64,000 nt of DNA from Brachypterus glaber (Eukaryota > Arthropoda > Insecta > Coleoptera > Kateretidae). The stretch lies in NCBI GenBank assembly GCA_958510825.1, contig OY294046.1, positions 50,449,794 through 50,513,793 on the forward strand. Direction: 5' to 3'. Each line of letters starts with the position of its first letter. The stretch's first letter is position 1. The notes under the pieces were generated by a model, which made no database searches, was not told the origin of the DNA, and was given only the letters and a program-made list of their open reading frames with translations. The position numbers and the translations under genes are program-made. Positions 44,894-60,250 of this stretch are shown here, piece by piece.

Positions 44894-45395
44894 GGCATTT
44901 ATTAGAATAAACCTCGAAAAAATCACCAGAAATAATCCATATTAACCAAGAAGAAGAAACAACACATCATGTCAAACTATTAGTGTATGTTAAAAGCGTG
45001 AATGTATCCAAACTAGCTTTATATTATGCAATTTTGCCGGAGTTCAAGTTTGTAGGAAGATGAAAATATCCAATCCAATCGTTGACTTTAGTTTTCAGCG
45101 TATCTGATAGGGCAGTTTTGTCTAGCTATGAACTAGCGTATCACCTAAATTGCATAATGTAAACATTCAAATAGAGTAGAGGGGCCTGTGTCACTCGTTT
45201 TTATTTGCTTGCACGCTGTGTTTTACACACACAAGCGAGACACCACGAGCTGCGCAGACGTCTCTATTGTTTTTGAATGCTATATTTGTAATTTTCCGAA
45301 ATGTGTATTTGTATTTTTATAATTAAGACATTAGATTTAGTAAAATATGTTATAATGTAAATAAGATTTGTTTATTAATAAATTACAGTAAAATA
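44894..45395 (+). other. possible 3'-UTR exon of the micropeptide gene
   Basis: CTTTTTCAG at 44885-44893 is a good acceptor. The following ~480 bp are of mixed composition, lack inverted repeats and contain no long ORF, and AATAAA lies at 45377-45382. It is the only such exon-like, repeat-free block downstream of 36.66 kb on this strand before TAF5, so it may be the terminal exon of the 36.56-kb gene. This is inference only. Confidence 0.25.
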
Positions 45396-45843
45396 TTATC
45401 TTTTATTTACTTAAACACCACTATATTGTCGTAGTTTATTAAAAATTAACATTAAAACAAATAAAAAAAAAACGAAATAGTAAAATATTCAAAAAATAAT
45501 ATCCTATAATTACATTTTAGACTTAATATAAGCCAAAAACTACCAGACTAATGGACTTATTTTCCTTTATTTTTTTACATAGATTTCTAAAAATTTTAAA
45601 CCAATGCGCAAAGAAGACTTTTGCAAAATATTGTAAATTAATATCCGCGCGAGTGTGTTTACGTTACCGCATAGACAAAGTTTATTTTGTTCTATGCGTT
45701 ACCGCTAGAAAATTTATTAAGATATTTTTTTGTATATAGGTCCGCAAAATCCACATAAATCTATCGCCTATAAATGCCTTAAGAGAGAGAGATAACAGCT
45801 ATATATCAAGAATGAGAAATATAGGCAACCAACCTAAATACTT
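45396..45843. other. AT-rich intergenic DNA
   Basis: No gene. A 62-codon ORF at 45551-45739 is unsupported. Confidence 0.35.
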
Positions 45844-46536
45844 CGCCATTTTGATACCCTGGCCGCGTAAATTTAAATTTATAATCTCTTATATCGTAGG
45901 CTTACAAGTAAAAGGCACTAAGTCACTTTTTTGCAAAAATGGAATTTTTATGGTACTGTAATTAATTTTTGATTATCTATGTACAGGTAAACCGAACTAA
46001 CCTCTAGGTGGACTGCCAAGAGAGTTACCCACTATACAAAACGCCACCACCACTTAGTGCACTTAGTGCGTTTAACTTGTAGATTATTTCAAATGTTTCT
46101 GCACTAAGCGACTTAGTGTTTGTTTGGCGAAACGTGCATTTTTGTAACAATTATTACAAAAATTAAAAACCAACAGCGAAAGTTAAATTTGTCAATATCT
46201 CAAAACCATGTTTTTGGACTTAGTGCTCTTTACTTGTAAGCCGACTATATGGTCTATTTCTCGCTATTGGTCTTTAAACAACACGTATATGATTATAAAA
46301 ATGTCAAAATGTCTTAAAAAACAAAGCATAAATGAAGAAAATTTAAAGAAAAACGTAAAAACTGTAAAAAATATACCACAAAAATCGCCTTAAAAAGCAA
46401 ACAAAGGACTTGCTAGACAGCGTTGCCGCTTGTTGACAATGTATTATTCGTCCTTACAGTTAGAAAGAGAAAACAACACACTTTGAGGAAAAAAAAACAT
46501 GAGATCTGGCAAATTGGCAGGGTATCAAAATGGCGA
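45844..46536. mobile_element. 690-bp foldback element
   Basis: CGCCATTTTGATACCCTGGC at the left mirrors GGCAGGGTATCAAAATGGCG at the right. GGCTTACAAGTAAA..GCACTAAGTC / GACTTAGTGCTCTTTACTTG continues inside. It ends 268 bp downstream of the TAF5 stop codon. Confidence 0.8.
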
Positions 46537-46803
46537 TTCTCTATCCTCTAATTATCCTGCACCAAAAGCTGCGCAAATGGGTAGATTCCGTTAAAGATTT
46601 ACTTATGTGGCAAAATCCCTTTACACAGACTTGCAGGGGTTACCCAACGGCTCGCCGTAAAAACGCACACTCACCCAACCTTTGTCACTCAAATAACTAT
46701 TTACATCTCACTGCGATGCCTACATTCCCTCAAAAAAATTGCATTTTTGATTTTATCAAAAAGTTATTTTAGACTATTAAAATTTTCCTTAATTCTGTAT
46801 TTT
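46537..46803. other. TAF5 3' flank
   Basis: Region following the TAF5 stop on the minus strand. I see no canonical AATAAA within it on that strand, so the polyadenylation site is undefined or uses a variant signal. Confidence 0.35.
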
Positions 46804-47328
46804 TCATGTACTAGTTTGAACGCTAGCCACGCCATCGAACATGGCAACCGCTAACAACAAATTCCTGCGCGTAAAGTGCAAATTTACCAAAGGACTACTT
46901 TTAGTGTGAAACGTCCTTAACAAATAACTTTCTCCTACTTTGACATCTGGATTGTGGGATACGTTAACGTCCTCGTTATTCGACTCTTCCGTTAATTTGG
47001 TGAAATCCCAAACTTTAACGGTACAATCTAGTCCCCCCGACACCAAGACGTTGCCACATCTACTAAACGAGAGACAATGTATTGTTTTCTCGTGGCCGGT
47101 CAGTTCGGCGACTAAATGTCCGTGGGATAAGTCCCAAATTAGTACCCTACAGTCCGTACCTGCTGAAGCCAAAAATCGCCCGCAAATACTGAAAGACAGA
47201 ACGTGAATGGGTGATTTGTGGCCTGTCATTAGTCTTACATGGTTGCCAGTTGTACAGTCCCAAAGACAAATACGACGGTCACTGCTGCCAGTTGCTATAT
47301 AGTTGGAGTTTGGATGGAATTGCACGCA
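46804..47328 (-). CDS. TAF5: TAF5 exon 7 (WD repeats 4-6 and C-terminus)
   Basis: Acceptor TTTTTTTTAG, then [20 protein letters not shown]. Two further WD blades ([12 protein letters not shown]..., [12 protein letters not shown]...) and the family's terminal [13 protein letters not shown]. Stop TGA at 46806-46804. 174 codons plus stop. Confidence 0.97.
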   Translation of the reverse strand, partial: CVQFHPNSNYIATGSSDRRICLWDCTTGNHVRLMTGHKSPIHVLSFSICGRFLASAGTDCRVLIWDLSHGHLVAELTGHEKTIHCLSFSRCGNVLVSGGLDCTVKVWDFTKLTEESNNEDVNVSHNPDVKVGESYLLRTFHTKSSPLVNLHFTRRNLLLAVAMFDGVASVQTST

Positions 47329-50300
47329 CTAAAAAAAAGAAAGGCGTTTTAATACTACATGTCTCTAAGCTAATCTTATCAGTAACTTATTTAAATCTAA
47401 GGCTTTCACGGTTAGACATATTTATAGAACTAGTAGTTTCGGGTTTTAACCGTGTTAATGAATTATTACTATCCGACGTTCGTTTTTTAATACTAGAAAA
47501 ATCTTCAGGGATATTAATTTCATTACAAAAATTTAAGAAAAGGATTAGGCTTATTAATTAAGTCTGAATTAAAATACAATAAAGGGGTCAATCAAATACC
47601 TGAAATAAAGTGGATTAAATATGTAAGGTCTTTCTGGTCATTAACTGAAAAGAAAATAAGGGAAGGTTCCATTCAGTTTTAATGTGATAATTAAAACTTT
47701 TTTTTTGCTTTTATTTAAACTGATTTTTTGATCATGTTTTGATTATTGTAAATAAATAAGTTAAAATCTGAGTAAGAACACCAACCATATCTTTTAAATT
47801 AAGCTACTTCCCCTTAAGGTAAATACAAAGTGTACCGTTAAACTCAGAATTCACAGTGCTTTTAAAATGACTAAAAAAACTATGCGAGTGCTTAAAAAAA
47901 GTTTGGGGTGAGTGACAATTATGAAAAAATCGTGGGAAAATGAAACTAAAAAATACAATATTAATAATAAAAATTTTCAAACTCCACCCCCGCGGGGGTG
48001 AGGGGGTAAATATTTTTAAATTTGTTCAATATTTTCGTCAAAATTGGTATATAGGAGTTTTTGTTGTCGACGAAACTGAGTCTGATAATAACATTTTTCT
48101 AATTCCACCCCCTGAGGGCGGGGGTAATTTTCGTGAAAACTGGTATATTGGGGTTTTTGAGGTTGATGAAAGTGAATCTGATAATAAAAAAATTCTAACT
48201 TCACCCCCTGAGGGGCGGGGATAAGTTAATGTATTGGGGTTTTTGAAGTCGCTAAAAATGAATCTTAAAATATTTTTTTCTAAATCCACTCCCTGGGGGG
48301 CGGGGTAGTTTTCGTGAAAATTGGTATATTGGTGTTTTTAAGGTTGCTGAAAGTGAATTTGATTATAAAAAATCCATTTCACGCGCGGAGGTGAAAAATG
48401 GGAAAACTTTTTTACTGGGCGGTGTATTTATTACCAGATTTACTTTAAGCAGTCTCAAAAACCCCTATATACCAATTTTCACCAAAATCAACCCCCACTC
48501 CTCAGGGGACGAAGTAATTTTTTTTTATTTTATTCAATTTCAGCTACCTCAAATACCCCTCTATACCGTTTTTCACTAAAATAATGTAAATATATAAAAT
48601 GAATTATCCCCGGCCCTCCGGGGATGGAGTCGGATTTTTTCTATTATCTGACTGTTTCAGCTACCTCAAAAACCTAAAAAAACCTAAAACGAAACTCGAG
48701 ACGAAACTATTTTTATTTTTTACAAATAATTAACCCCTAACCCAAGGGGGTGGGGTTAGATATTTTATTATCAGATTAATTTTTAGCGAACTCAAAAACC
48801 CCTATACAGGATTATTCTGTTAAATGGAACACCCCCCGTAACTTTTAAACGGGATATAAATTTTAAATTTGGAATATGCATATCACATAACAAAAACTAT
48901 CATTTGACATTATTTTCAATTTTTTATTGGGTAAGGCGGCGCCAGGGAGACACCCTAGGTTTTTTGATACGTCATTTTAAAAAGCTTAAAATTCTCTATT
49001 TAACCATGTAACTATTTATTTTTTAATAGTTTTTTCTTAAGATTTTTTAATTATTTATCATTTTCATGTAAAATTTTTAATATTTATGCACAGAACATTA
49101 AAAATTTAAATAATTTTGAAGAAAAAGAAATCTTCAAAAAAATATTAAAAAATAGTTTCACAGTTAAATAGAGAATTTTAAGCGTATAAAAAGACCTAGG
49201 GTGCCATTTAAAATATTGTCCCCCATTGCCCCCTGGCGCCGCCTTATCGCATAAAAAATTAAAAAATATAGCAATTGATAGCTTTTACTGTGTGATAAAA
49301 ATATTCCAAATTTCAAGTTTATATCTTATTCCGTTCAAAAGTTACGGAGGTGTGCCATTTAAGATTATTCACGCCCCACCCGCTCGGGCTGGAGTTAGAA
49401 AAATGTTATCATATTCAGTTTTGTTGACCTTAAAAACCCTTATATGCAAAATTTGACGAAAACATAAACATTTAAAAAATATTTCCACTTTTCCGGGGGT
49501 GGAGTTAGAACATTTTTATTATCAGGTTTACACTTAGCGACCTTAAAAATCCCGATATAAAAAATTTAACGAAAATATTGTAAAATTATGTTAATTTTGC
49601 CGGATCAAAAGGAGCCCATCTGCACGTGCCGAATCAAAAGGAGATCATCTTCAGCTTGTAAATTATCTAGTGGTTTACAGAAAATTTGATTTAAGTGATA
49701 TTATGTAGGTATATTGTATACTTATTGCCACGGGTCGCGAAGTAGCCATTACCGGGGGCATGCAAAAATTAAAATTTAAAAAAACTCTTTTTTCAAGTAA
49801 ATAGACACTTTAAACTATTATTCAGCAAGCGGAATGTCATGTCGACGCTGTTAATACTCAGTGAATCACTTGGTCATGGTCCATGACTCATGAAGAAGGA
49901 CTTAATTTTTTTTTAATTGTTTTTCTTTTCAAAAAACGAATACAAAAATATTGTGTTTTTTAATTCATTTATTCGTTTTTTGAAAAGGTAAACAATTTTC
50001 AAAAAAAAAATAAAGTCTTTCTCCATGAGTCATGGACCATGACCAAGTGACCCACTGAGTATTAACAGCGTCGACATGACATTCCGCTTGGTAAATAATA
50101 GTATAAAGTGTCTATTTACTTTTTTTTAGTATTAAAAAGAGTTTTTTTTCATACTAATTTTTGCATGCCCCCGGTAATAGCTACTTCGATCCGACCCGTG
50201 CTTATTGCTGTCTATCAGAATCAACTAAAATTTTATTTTTGTGCCGTTTAGAAATTATTACTATTGGCTTATACTGCAAAATGTAATTTAGTGCAGATGA

Positions 50301-53300
50301 CCCCAATTTGATCCGGCACTTCTCATATAACGGTTGTCCCAACTCTATTTACCCAACGATTTTCTCGAAAACTTAAAGAGACAATCAAATTCTGCGAATA
50401 GAATCTTAAATAAGACAACTTAAACTATCTTTTAGCATATATTTGATACTTTCAGTTCTTAAAATGTGGGCAGGGGGGCATAGGGGGACATTTTTTTAAA
50501 CGGAAAGGGGGGTCGTGTGATACATCATTTTAAAGCTTATTAAATTCTCCATTTAACTATATATTTTTAATTTTTTTTAAACAATTTTTTGTGTGTTTAA
50601 AATAGGGTTAAAAATGGGTATTTTTGTCAAAATTACCCTAAAAAAATCAAACAATTTTTTAAAAGTTACTAATTTCATAATGAAAAAACTTAAATTATAC
50701 TTTTAAACTAATTTTAAATGACATAAATTTTAATTTACAAAAAAAAACTTAAAAAGTCGAATTTTTTAGCACAAAAAAATAAAGAATCAAAACCTTAAAT
50801 AAATTGTTTAAAAAATTAAAAAATATACAGTCCAATAGAGAATTTTATTTGTCTTAAAATGATGTATCACACGACCTCCCTTTCCATTTAAAAAAATTCT
50901 TCCCCGTGCCCCCTGCCCACATATTGAGAGCTGAAAGTATCAAATATATGCTTAAAGATAGATTAAGTTGTCTAATTTAAAATGGTTTTCCAGAACTTGA
51001 TTATCTCTTTTAGTTTTCGAGAAAATCGCTGGGTAAATAGAGTTGGGTCACCCGATATATATATACTTACATCAACATCAGAAAAATGTCCAGCAAAAAT
51101 CCTCAACGGCTGATAATGATCCGTGACCCATAACCTAGCAGTTCTATCATAGGAACAGGAAGCAAAATAGTACCCCATCGGCGAAAATTTCACGTCCCAA
51201 ACTGGGAACATATGTCCTTTGTAGACCACCAGGCAGGTCCATATTTGGAGGCTCCACAGGCGAATTGTGGAGTCTTCCCCGCAACTTAGGAGTAGGGTGC
51301 GGTCGGGTGAAAAGGCCACCGAGTAGACTGGCCCGTTGTGGCCGTACAAGGAGCGAGAGGTTTCGCCGGATCGTTCATCCATCATTCGAACCTGGAAATT
51401 TCCCAAAAAAAATCTTTTAAAAATTAAAAAAACAAATATTTACCATTTTTTTTTGTATTAACTAAATTTTGTATCGACTAATAATTTTAAGTTAGTTGTT
51501 GTAAAAAATTATAGTTCTTAACCCCTTAATACACCCCATTTTTTATCACAAAAAAAAAGATAACTTTACATAATAAAACTATGGTCTAAATTTGAAGCCT
51601 GTAGCTTAAAGTGTTTTTAAGGACACAAGACTTTAGTGAGGAAAGCTCAGGGAAAAGAAAAAAATATTTTTATACAACCCTTAAAGGAAATCCCTTTTGT
51701 TTTAAGCAACACTTACGAGAACGTCCTCGGATTCCGTGTTAACTTCCTGCAGTTGCTCGGCGGATTTCATGGCCTTTAATTTTTGCGGAACCAAGGTAAA
51801 ACACTTAACAATTGAGTCGCTGAATCCAACTGCCAACATCGTCGAATCTTCAGTAATTTCTGCGCAACAAACCCTAAAACCAAAAAAAGAATACGTTTCC
51901 CTGTATACATGTACATTTACAATTTTTTTTTTCGAAAAACACAAATTACAAAAGAATACAGAAACAATTTTTAACACGTTGAAAGTCCCATGAATCACAT
52001 GTGATTCATGATACGTTTACCCCACACGTCCATAAGGTATATGTGATTCATTTCTATACCTATTAACATAAGTTTTATTTTTGAACGCTGTGGCCTAGGT
52101 AATTTCTTTAAAGTGGAAGTCTAGCTAAATTATTTTTTTTTTATAGTAGAATCATATTTGACTCATTGGGGAAGTTAGAGATAAAAAAACATATAGACAG
52201 GAAATAGACGTAGAAAATCTTTTATTACTGACAAAATAACTCTCCAAACAACTTTTTATGGTTGAAAAAAATTAAAAAACGGTTGGACGTATGGGGACGA
52301 AAAAAACATCCTACTTAACTAAAATTTTGGAGAGAGGGGAAAAATGAAAACTTTTTTTGTAATTTTATTTTGCCTTTTAGGGTTTTTAAATGTTTCTTCT
52401 ATTGTGAATAATAAAAAAGTTATGTCCAAAAACATTTGGATATTTAGGGGAAAGGGGGAGGGGCTGGAAAAAATATATAATTATATATTTGGTGTAATTT
52501 TATTTTACCTTTTATTTGATTTTTAATTTTTTCTTTTATTGTGTATAATAAATAAGTTATGTTCAAAAACAATTCTTTACATTTTGAGGGTAAGAGGAGG
52601 GGCGCTGGAAAAAAAGGATAATAACATTTTTTGTGTGGTTTTATTTAACGTTTTATATAATTTTCAAATGTTTCTTCTACTTTAAATAATAAAAAAAATG
52701 ACAACCAAAACAAACATATAACCCCCCTTCCCCCAAACCGATTGAATTTGCTTAAATACGAACTTGTCCAAGATATTATAAAAATATTGACAGAGGAAAA
52801 GCTATTGTGGACAGAGGAAAAAACTATTTTATATAATAAAGGGTAAAGGTCTAGATATTAGCCTTAATAGAGGCAAAGTAAAAAGCGGATAAATATTCTT
52901 TGACCCCTGTTGCAGCAATTTTTTCTGATAAATTAACCCCTCAAATTTATGTGTAACTTACGTGTGATTAGCATTCAATAATGTGTAACAGCAGACTGAA
53001 GGCAATGTTTCAGGGCCTAGGTTTACTCTTCTTGATGCTTCCCTCAAGGCTTTTACTTTTTCAATTTTATCATTATCTTTCCTGAAAACAAAATTGTAAA
53101 AACGACGTTATTTTTTTTGTTTAATGGTGCCTACACTTTAAATTAAATGCTTTGTGAGCTGAGATATTTAGTTAGAATAATTTAGCTACATACAATTGTC
53201 AGGAGCTAAATTTTAACTAAATTTTTAAATTTAAATATATCAGCTCAGTGCATTAACAGTACCCGGCGTAGTTCCAGTTATAGTCCAGTCTTCAAGTTAA

Positions 53301-55757
53301 TAAAAGAGTCTTTACCTGGAAATAATTCAGGGATCTTAGATTGTTGGTTTATTGGATAGGGTTTAAGTCCTCAATTAAATAATTTTGCGACATTGAACTC
53401 GATTTGGAACTGTCATTTTTTGAACTTATTTTTCACAAAATACAGACCTTTAAAATATCTCAATATTGGCGCATCCTAGAACAAAAAACTTTTGATATGA
53501 AAATAAAGAGGACCAAATCTCCAACATTTTTTGTGTCATGTATTTTTTGTACAACTTATAGCTAATTCACGGCACCGCCTTAAACGTTACACTGTAGGGT
53601 TTTAGATTTTTCTTTATGACTCGGTTAGGAAGATTTTTTTATGCTTAATGCAATGGTGATTCAATCGAAAATCGGTTTACTCGAGATAATGGGGCACAAA
53701 TTTGTGAATTATTTAAAAAAAAATAATTTTACGTAAATTAAAAAATTTTCACCCAAAATGTTCTAAGGGGCTTCCTAACCGACGATAAAGAACAATTTTG
53801 GTTTTTCGAAAAAAATCTTAAAACGTATAGTAACATTTAAGAGATATTTTAAAAAACGGTTCAACGTCGCAAAATTGTTTTTTTATTTGTGGCCATTAAC
53901 CCTACCCAATAAACTGAAAATCAAAACTCCCTGAATTATTTCCAGGTAAAGCCTCTTTTATTGACCTGAAGACTGGACTTTTTGGGATCTTAGAACCAAC
54001 CATCTTAGAACCAATCTCTAATAAAACCCGGTATTTAATCGAAATCTACACAGCAGAAAAAAATTTAAAACAAAAAATTTGGTTTCAGCAGACAAAAATA
54101 CTTAAGGCATGATAGGTTTAGTCATTGACATTTTTTTTTCTCTTTTGTGGAGTATAAAACATTTTTACTAAAAAAATATTTTTTGATCAATAAATACCAG
54201 GGGTTAAATAATTATTTTAAGTTTTTTTTCCTCTGTAAAATTTAAGAAGTATGTGGTGCATTCACTAAAATTCACCAAATCAAAAATTTGTTGATTTTTG
54301 ATCATTTAACAAACAGAGAATTACAATGTTGGATATTTTAGATTTTTAATTAGTATTAATTCACCAAATGCAATGCAGGCAAAAGTTTCGATTTTTTTAA
54401 GTTTAAATACAAAAATTTGTTGATTTTTGATCATTTAACAAACAGAGAATTACAATGTTGGATATTTTAGATTTTTAATTTAAATTTAAGAGGAACACAT
54501 AAAAAAATGTTAAAATGGTTGTTGATTTTTGTTCAAATAGGCATTTTACAGAAGAATCCTATAAAAATAACCAAAATGAAAATGCCATGCATATAAAAGA
54601 GTATCTCAGGTAAAATAATTGTTTACTATTTTTGTGACATTTTTAATTAATTTTTTTTATACTGAATAAATCCAAATTTCCCATAGCACATTTTGTCCAG
54701 CCGCATGTTAAATTAACCCCAGATAAGATTTTTCTATATTTAGTAAAGTAGTCCTTACAATTCTGGTACTGGTATTCTATCATTGGGAGGTGCATTGGGA
54801 TCAGATTTGGTCTTTTTGGAAAATGCTGGGTCTTTTTTAGCTTTTTTCTTCTTTGGTTTGTCAGGATTGTCCTGATCTGGCTGTTCCTCCTCATCTTCTG
54901 CCACTGGAGCAGTGGCTAAGGTATTGAGATCTGGTGCCTTTGGGAGCCCATAATACACTTTAGTTTTATTATCTAAAAAAAAATAATGGTGAAAATAAAT
55001 TTTAAATGCTTTTAGCTAAGGATTTTTTTTATTTAATTTTTTCATACCTGCCCTTTTGGCCTCACCCCCTACTGCTCCTGATGTGGCATCAATTTGACTC
55101 TTGTTTCTAGCTACACCTTCATACATATCAAAATACAAGTGCTCTTGAACAATATTTAGCATAACAGAAGCTTTTTTCTCATTCAAATGTCTTTTTAACA
55201 ATGACAAGGTGTCCCTCGACATTCTAATAATGAACTGGTTTGATTTAAAAGTATCTGTCAATTCATTGCCATTCATGTGATCACGTTTTGTGCACATCAC
55301 AAGTTTTTTGAGATCTTCTTGGTAATAAACATCCTGCTCTGGGCCAAATTTCTTCATTAAAGCTATTGCTTTTTCACTGTGGTTATTATATACAAGTTCA
55401 AGATACATGTGAACCAACACAGGGTACAGGATCATGCCTAATTCATGTTTATAAATGTCAAGAGAGTTATCAACAAATCTTCGTAGTTCCATGTAAGCTG
55501 CTTCATATGTTTCAGGGTCCCCATCACTTTTATAGCCTGTTAATACACTACTGACATCTGAATCGCCTTGTAAGTTTACCCCTTCACTTCCTTCTGCTAT
55601 ATTAGCTTCTTTTCTTAGCAATTCTTCGGTACCCTAATGAAATAGAATTATGTTATTTGCAATAAAATTTATTTAATATACGTATTACCTTTAAATTATA
55701 TTTTTTTAATACTTGTAGCACTGCAGCTAACTGGTTTTTATCTACTTCCATATCCAT
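46804..55757 (-). CDS. TAF5: TAF5, TFIID subunit with WD40 propeller (7 exons, complete)
   Basis: Scaffold subunit of the general transcription factor TFIID in the nucleus; it holds the histone-fold TAFs around its WD40 propeller. Exons join as 55757-55689, 55633-55048, 54972-54759, 53081-52962, 51873-51717, 51391-51071, 47328-46804. All introns are GT-AG and all phases agree, giving 663 residues, close to the family's usual size. Domains: LisH-like N-terminus (about 4-35), TAF5 N-terminal domain (about 60-200), acidic/lysine linker (about 225-285), conserved RIPVPEL at its end, then six clear WD repeats (about 331-640), with [19 protein letters not shown] and FTRRNLLL as strong family signatures. 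Intron 6 (3.7 kb) is almost entirely hairpins and minisatellite. It is divergent from HP1 with 461 bp between start codons. Confidence 0.97.
47970..49580. repeat. ~105-bp minisatellite with orientation switch, in TAF5 intron 6
   Basis: Four units from 47.97 to 48.39 kb read CACCCCC(T/G)...GGGG, TGGTATATTGGGGTTTTTGA, GAAAGTGAATCTGATAATAA. From about 48.41 kb the same unit continues in reverse complement (CAAAAACCCCTATA, ACCAATTTTCACC, CTCAGGGG) through 48.81, resuming at 49.37-49.57 after a hairpin insertion. So it is a head-to-head array broken by a MITE. Confidence 0.85.
48808..49372. mobile_element. 565-bp hairpin inserted in minisatellite
   Basis: GATTATTCTGTTAAATGG.AC and CCCCGTAACTTTTAAACG mirror CGTTCAAAAGTTACGG and GCCATTTAAGATTATTC on the right. 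GGCGGCGCCAGGG / CCCTGGCGCCGCC and CACCCTAGG / CCTAGGGTG match inside. Same general layout as the 37.17-kb hairpin (T/A arms around a GGCA..GGGG block). It splits the minisatellite array. Confidence 0.85.
49598..50319. mobile_element. 722-bp hairpin in TAF5 intron 6
   Basis: GCCGGATCAAAAGGAGCCCA / CAATTTGATCCGGC at the ends. Long inner arms: CGGGGGCATGCAAAAATTA against TTTTTGCATGCCCCCGG, and CATGTCGACGCTGTTAATAC against GTATTAACAGCGTCGACATG, GGTCATGGTCCATGACTCAT against ATGAGTCATGGACCATGACC. The inner arms look almost perfectly matched. Confidence 0.9.
50331..51054. mobile_element. 724-bp hairpin abutting TAF5 exon 6 donor
   Basis: CGGTTGTCCCAACTCTATTT and CCCA.CGATTTTCTCGAAAAC mirror the right end. 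The interior is the same as in the 37.17-kb hairpin (TTAAATAAGACAACTTAAAC, GTGGGCAGGGGGGCAT, GTGTGATACATCATTTTAA). The right end is 16 bp from the exon 6 boundary. Confidence 0.9.
51071..51391 (-). CDS. TAF5: TAF5 exon 6 (WD repeats 2-4)
   Basis: Acceptor AATTTCCAG, donor GAT|GTAAGT. 107 codons with GH...W-type blades: [10 protein letters not shown]...[16 protein letters not shown]...ARLWVT, and the start of the next after [17 protein letters not shown] hairpin element begins only 16 bp beyond the donor. Confidence 0.97.
51717..51873 (-). CDS. TAF5: TAF5 exon 5 (WD repeat 1)
   Basis: Acceptor TTTTGGTTTTAG, donor CTC|GTAAGT. Encodes [20 protein letters not shown] with the first blade, then [20 protein letters not shown]. 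Confidence 0.95.
52340..52715. repeat. ~138-bp tandem repeat in TAF5 intron 4
   Basis: Three diverged units, each with TTTTATTT.(G/A)C(C/G)TTTTA, TTTCTTCTATTGTGAATAAT-like, AAAAGTTATGTCCAAAAAC and a G-rich GGGG(A)GGGGC block, starting near 52355, 52493 and 52634. Confidence 0.65.
52962..53081 (-). CDS. TAF5: TAF5 exon 4
   Basis: Short 120-nt exon found by phase and similarity: acceptor TTTTCAG|GAAAG, donor CACAC|GTAAGT. Encodes [20 protein letters not shown] and [19 protein letters not shown], the conserved segment between linker and propeller. Confidence 0.92.
53259..53980. mobile_element. 720-bp foldback in TAF5 intron 3
   Basis: AGTCCAGTCTTCAAGTTAAT, AAAAGAGTCTTTACCTGGAA and ATAATTCAGGGA at the left mirror the right arm (TCCCTGAATTATTTCCAGGT, AAAGCCTCTTTTATTGACCT, GAAGACTGGACT). 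A partial relative is at 36180-36523. Confidence 0.8.
54285..54482. repeat. direct duplication of ~70 bp in TAF5 intron 3
   Basis: AAAATTTGTTGATTTTTGAT, CATTTAACAAACAGAGAATT and ACAATGTTGGATATTTTAGA occur twice without visible change, about 126 bp apart. Confidence 0.85.
54759..54972 (-). CDS. TAF5: TAF5 exon 3 (charged linker)
   Basis: Acceptor TTTTTTTTTAG after a 75-bp intron. Encodes [16 protein letters not shown], an acidic run, a KKKKAKKD basic patch and NDRIPVPE. Donor ATT|GTAAGG, phase 2. Confidence 0.95.
55048..55633 (-). CDS. TAF5: TAF5 exon 2 (N-terminal domain)
   Basis: Acceptor TTTCATTAG. Opens [15 protein letters not shown], completing the LisH-like segment, then carries the all-helical TAF5 N-terminal domain ([20 protein letters not shown] ... 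[15 protein letters not shown]). Donor GCAG|GTATGA, phase 1. Confidence 0.95.
55689..55757 (-). CDS. TAF5: TAF5 exon 1
   Basis: ATG to a phase-0 donor (AAG|GTAATA). Encodes [20 protein letters not shown] and NLK, the first half of the LisH-like helix. The intron after it is only 55 bp. Confidence 0.93.
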
Positions 55758-59565
<3,808 letters not shown>

Positions 59566-59639
59566 TTTTAAGCAAAGTTTATTCCTTTATTTTATAGTTT
59601 AACCTCATGTTCTTTCAAGTTCATTATATGTTTAAGACA

Positions 59640-59645
59640 AATAAA
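59640..59645 (+). terminator. HP1 polyadenylation signal
   Basis: AATAAA 74 bases past the stop codon. Confidence 0.7.
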
Positions 59646-59649
59646 AATT

Positions 59650-60250
59650 ATTTTGTAGTTAATTTATGAATATTTGTGATTCTGTTCACCCATTGCAAAT
59701 TCAAAATTTATTTTTTATAAAAAAACATAAAAATACTGCTTGCAACAAAACAATACCCAAAAAGTATTGATTTTGAACTACCATAGTTATTTTTTGAATT
59801 TGAAGTCTAAATTAAAAAAAAAACTGTGACCAATTTTAAGCAAGCTGTTGAAAAAAAAGCTTCCCCATTTGTAGCAAACCCTCCAGAGGCTCGCATGACT
59901 AAACAACGTATAGTCCGGGAGCCCACGCGCCACTAGATTTTTTTTTTAATTACCTCACTGTTGAGACTTTCTATATGTGTTCTTTATGTCAAGTCAAACA
60001 ACTTCTTACACAAGAATATTCTCGGTAGCGGGGCCTTTTTTTTTGGGGCCAACCCGCTAGGGGGCCTGACAACGGTATTGCCAGAAAAACTTTGTAGTAC
60101 AAGGTTACCAAGTTCCCCTTGATATTAAAGCTTGGTACCAAATTTGACAAACCTATCCATTACGGTTTCTGACATATCGACTTGTAACACTTTAAATGGA
60201 TCAACCAGTATAGGGATAAATTTTGGTTTAAAATAATCTAGGTTAATTGC
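59650..60250. other. HP1 3' flank, no gene seen
   Basis: AT-rich and then a less AT-rich patch (GGGGCCAACCCGCTAGGGGG near 60047). No ORF or complete repeat recognised. Confidence 0.4.

Noticed and set aside
46940..47561. Plus-strand ORFs opposite TAF5 exon 7
   Set aside because: Antisense to well-supported WD40 coding sequence.
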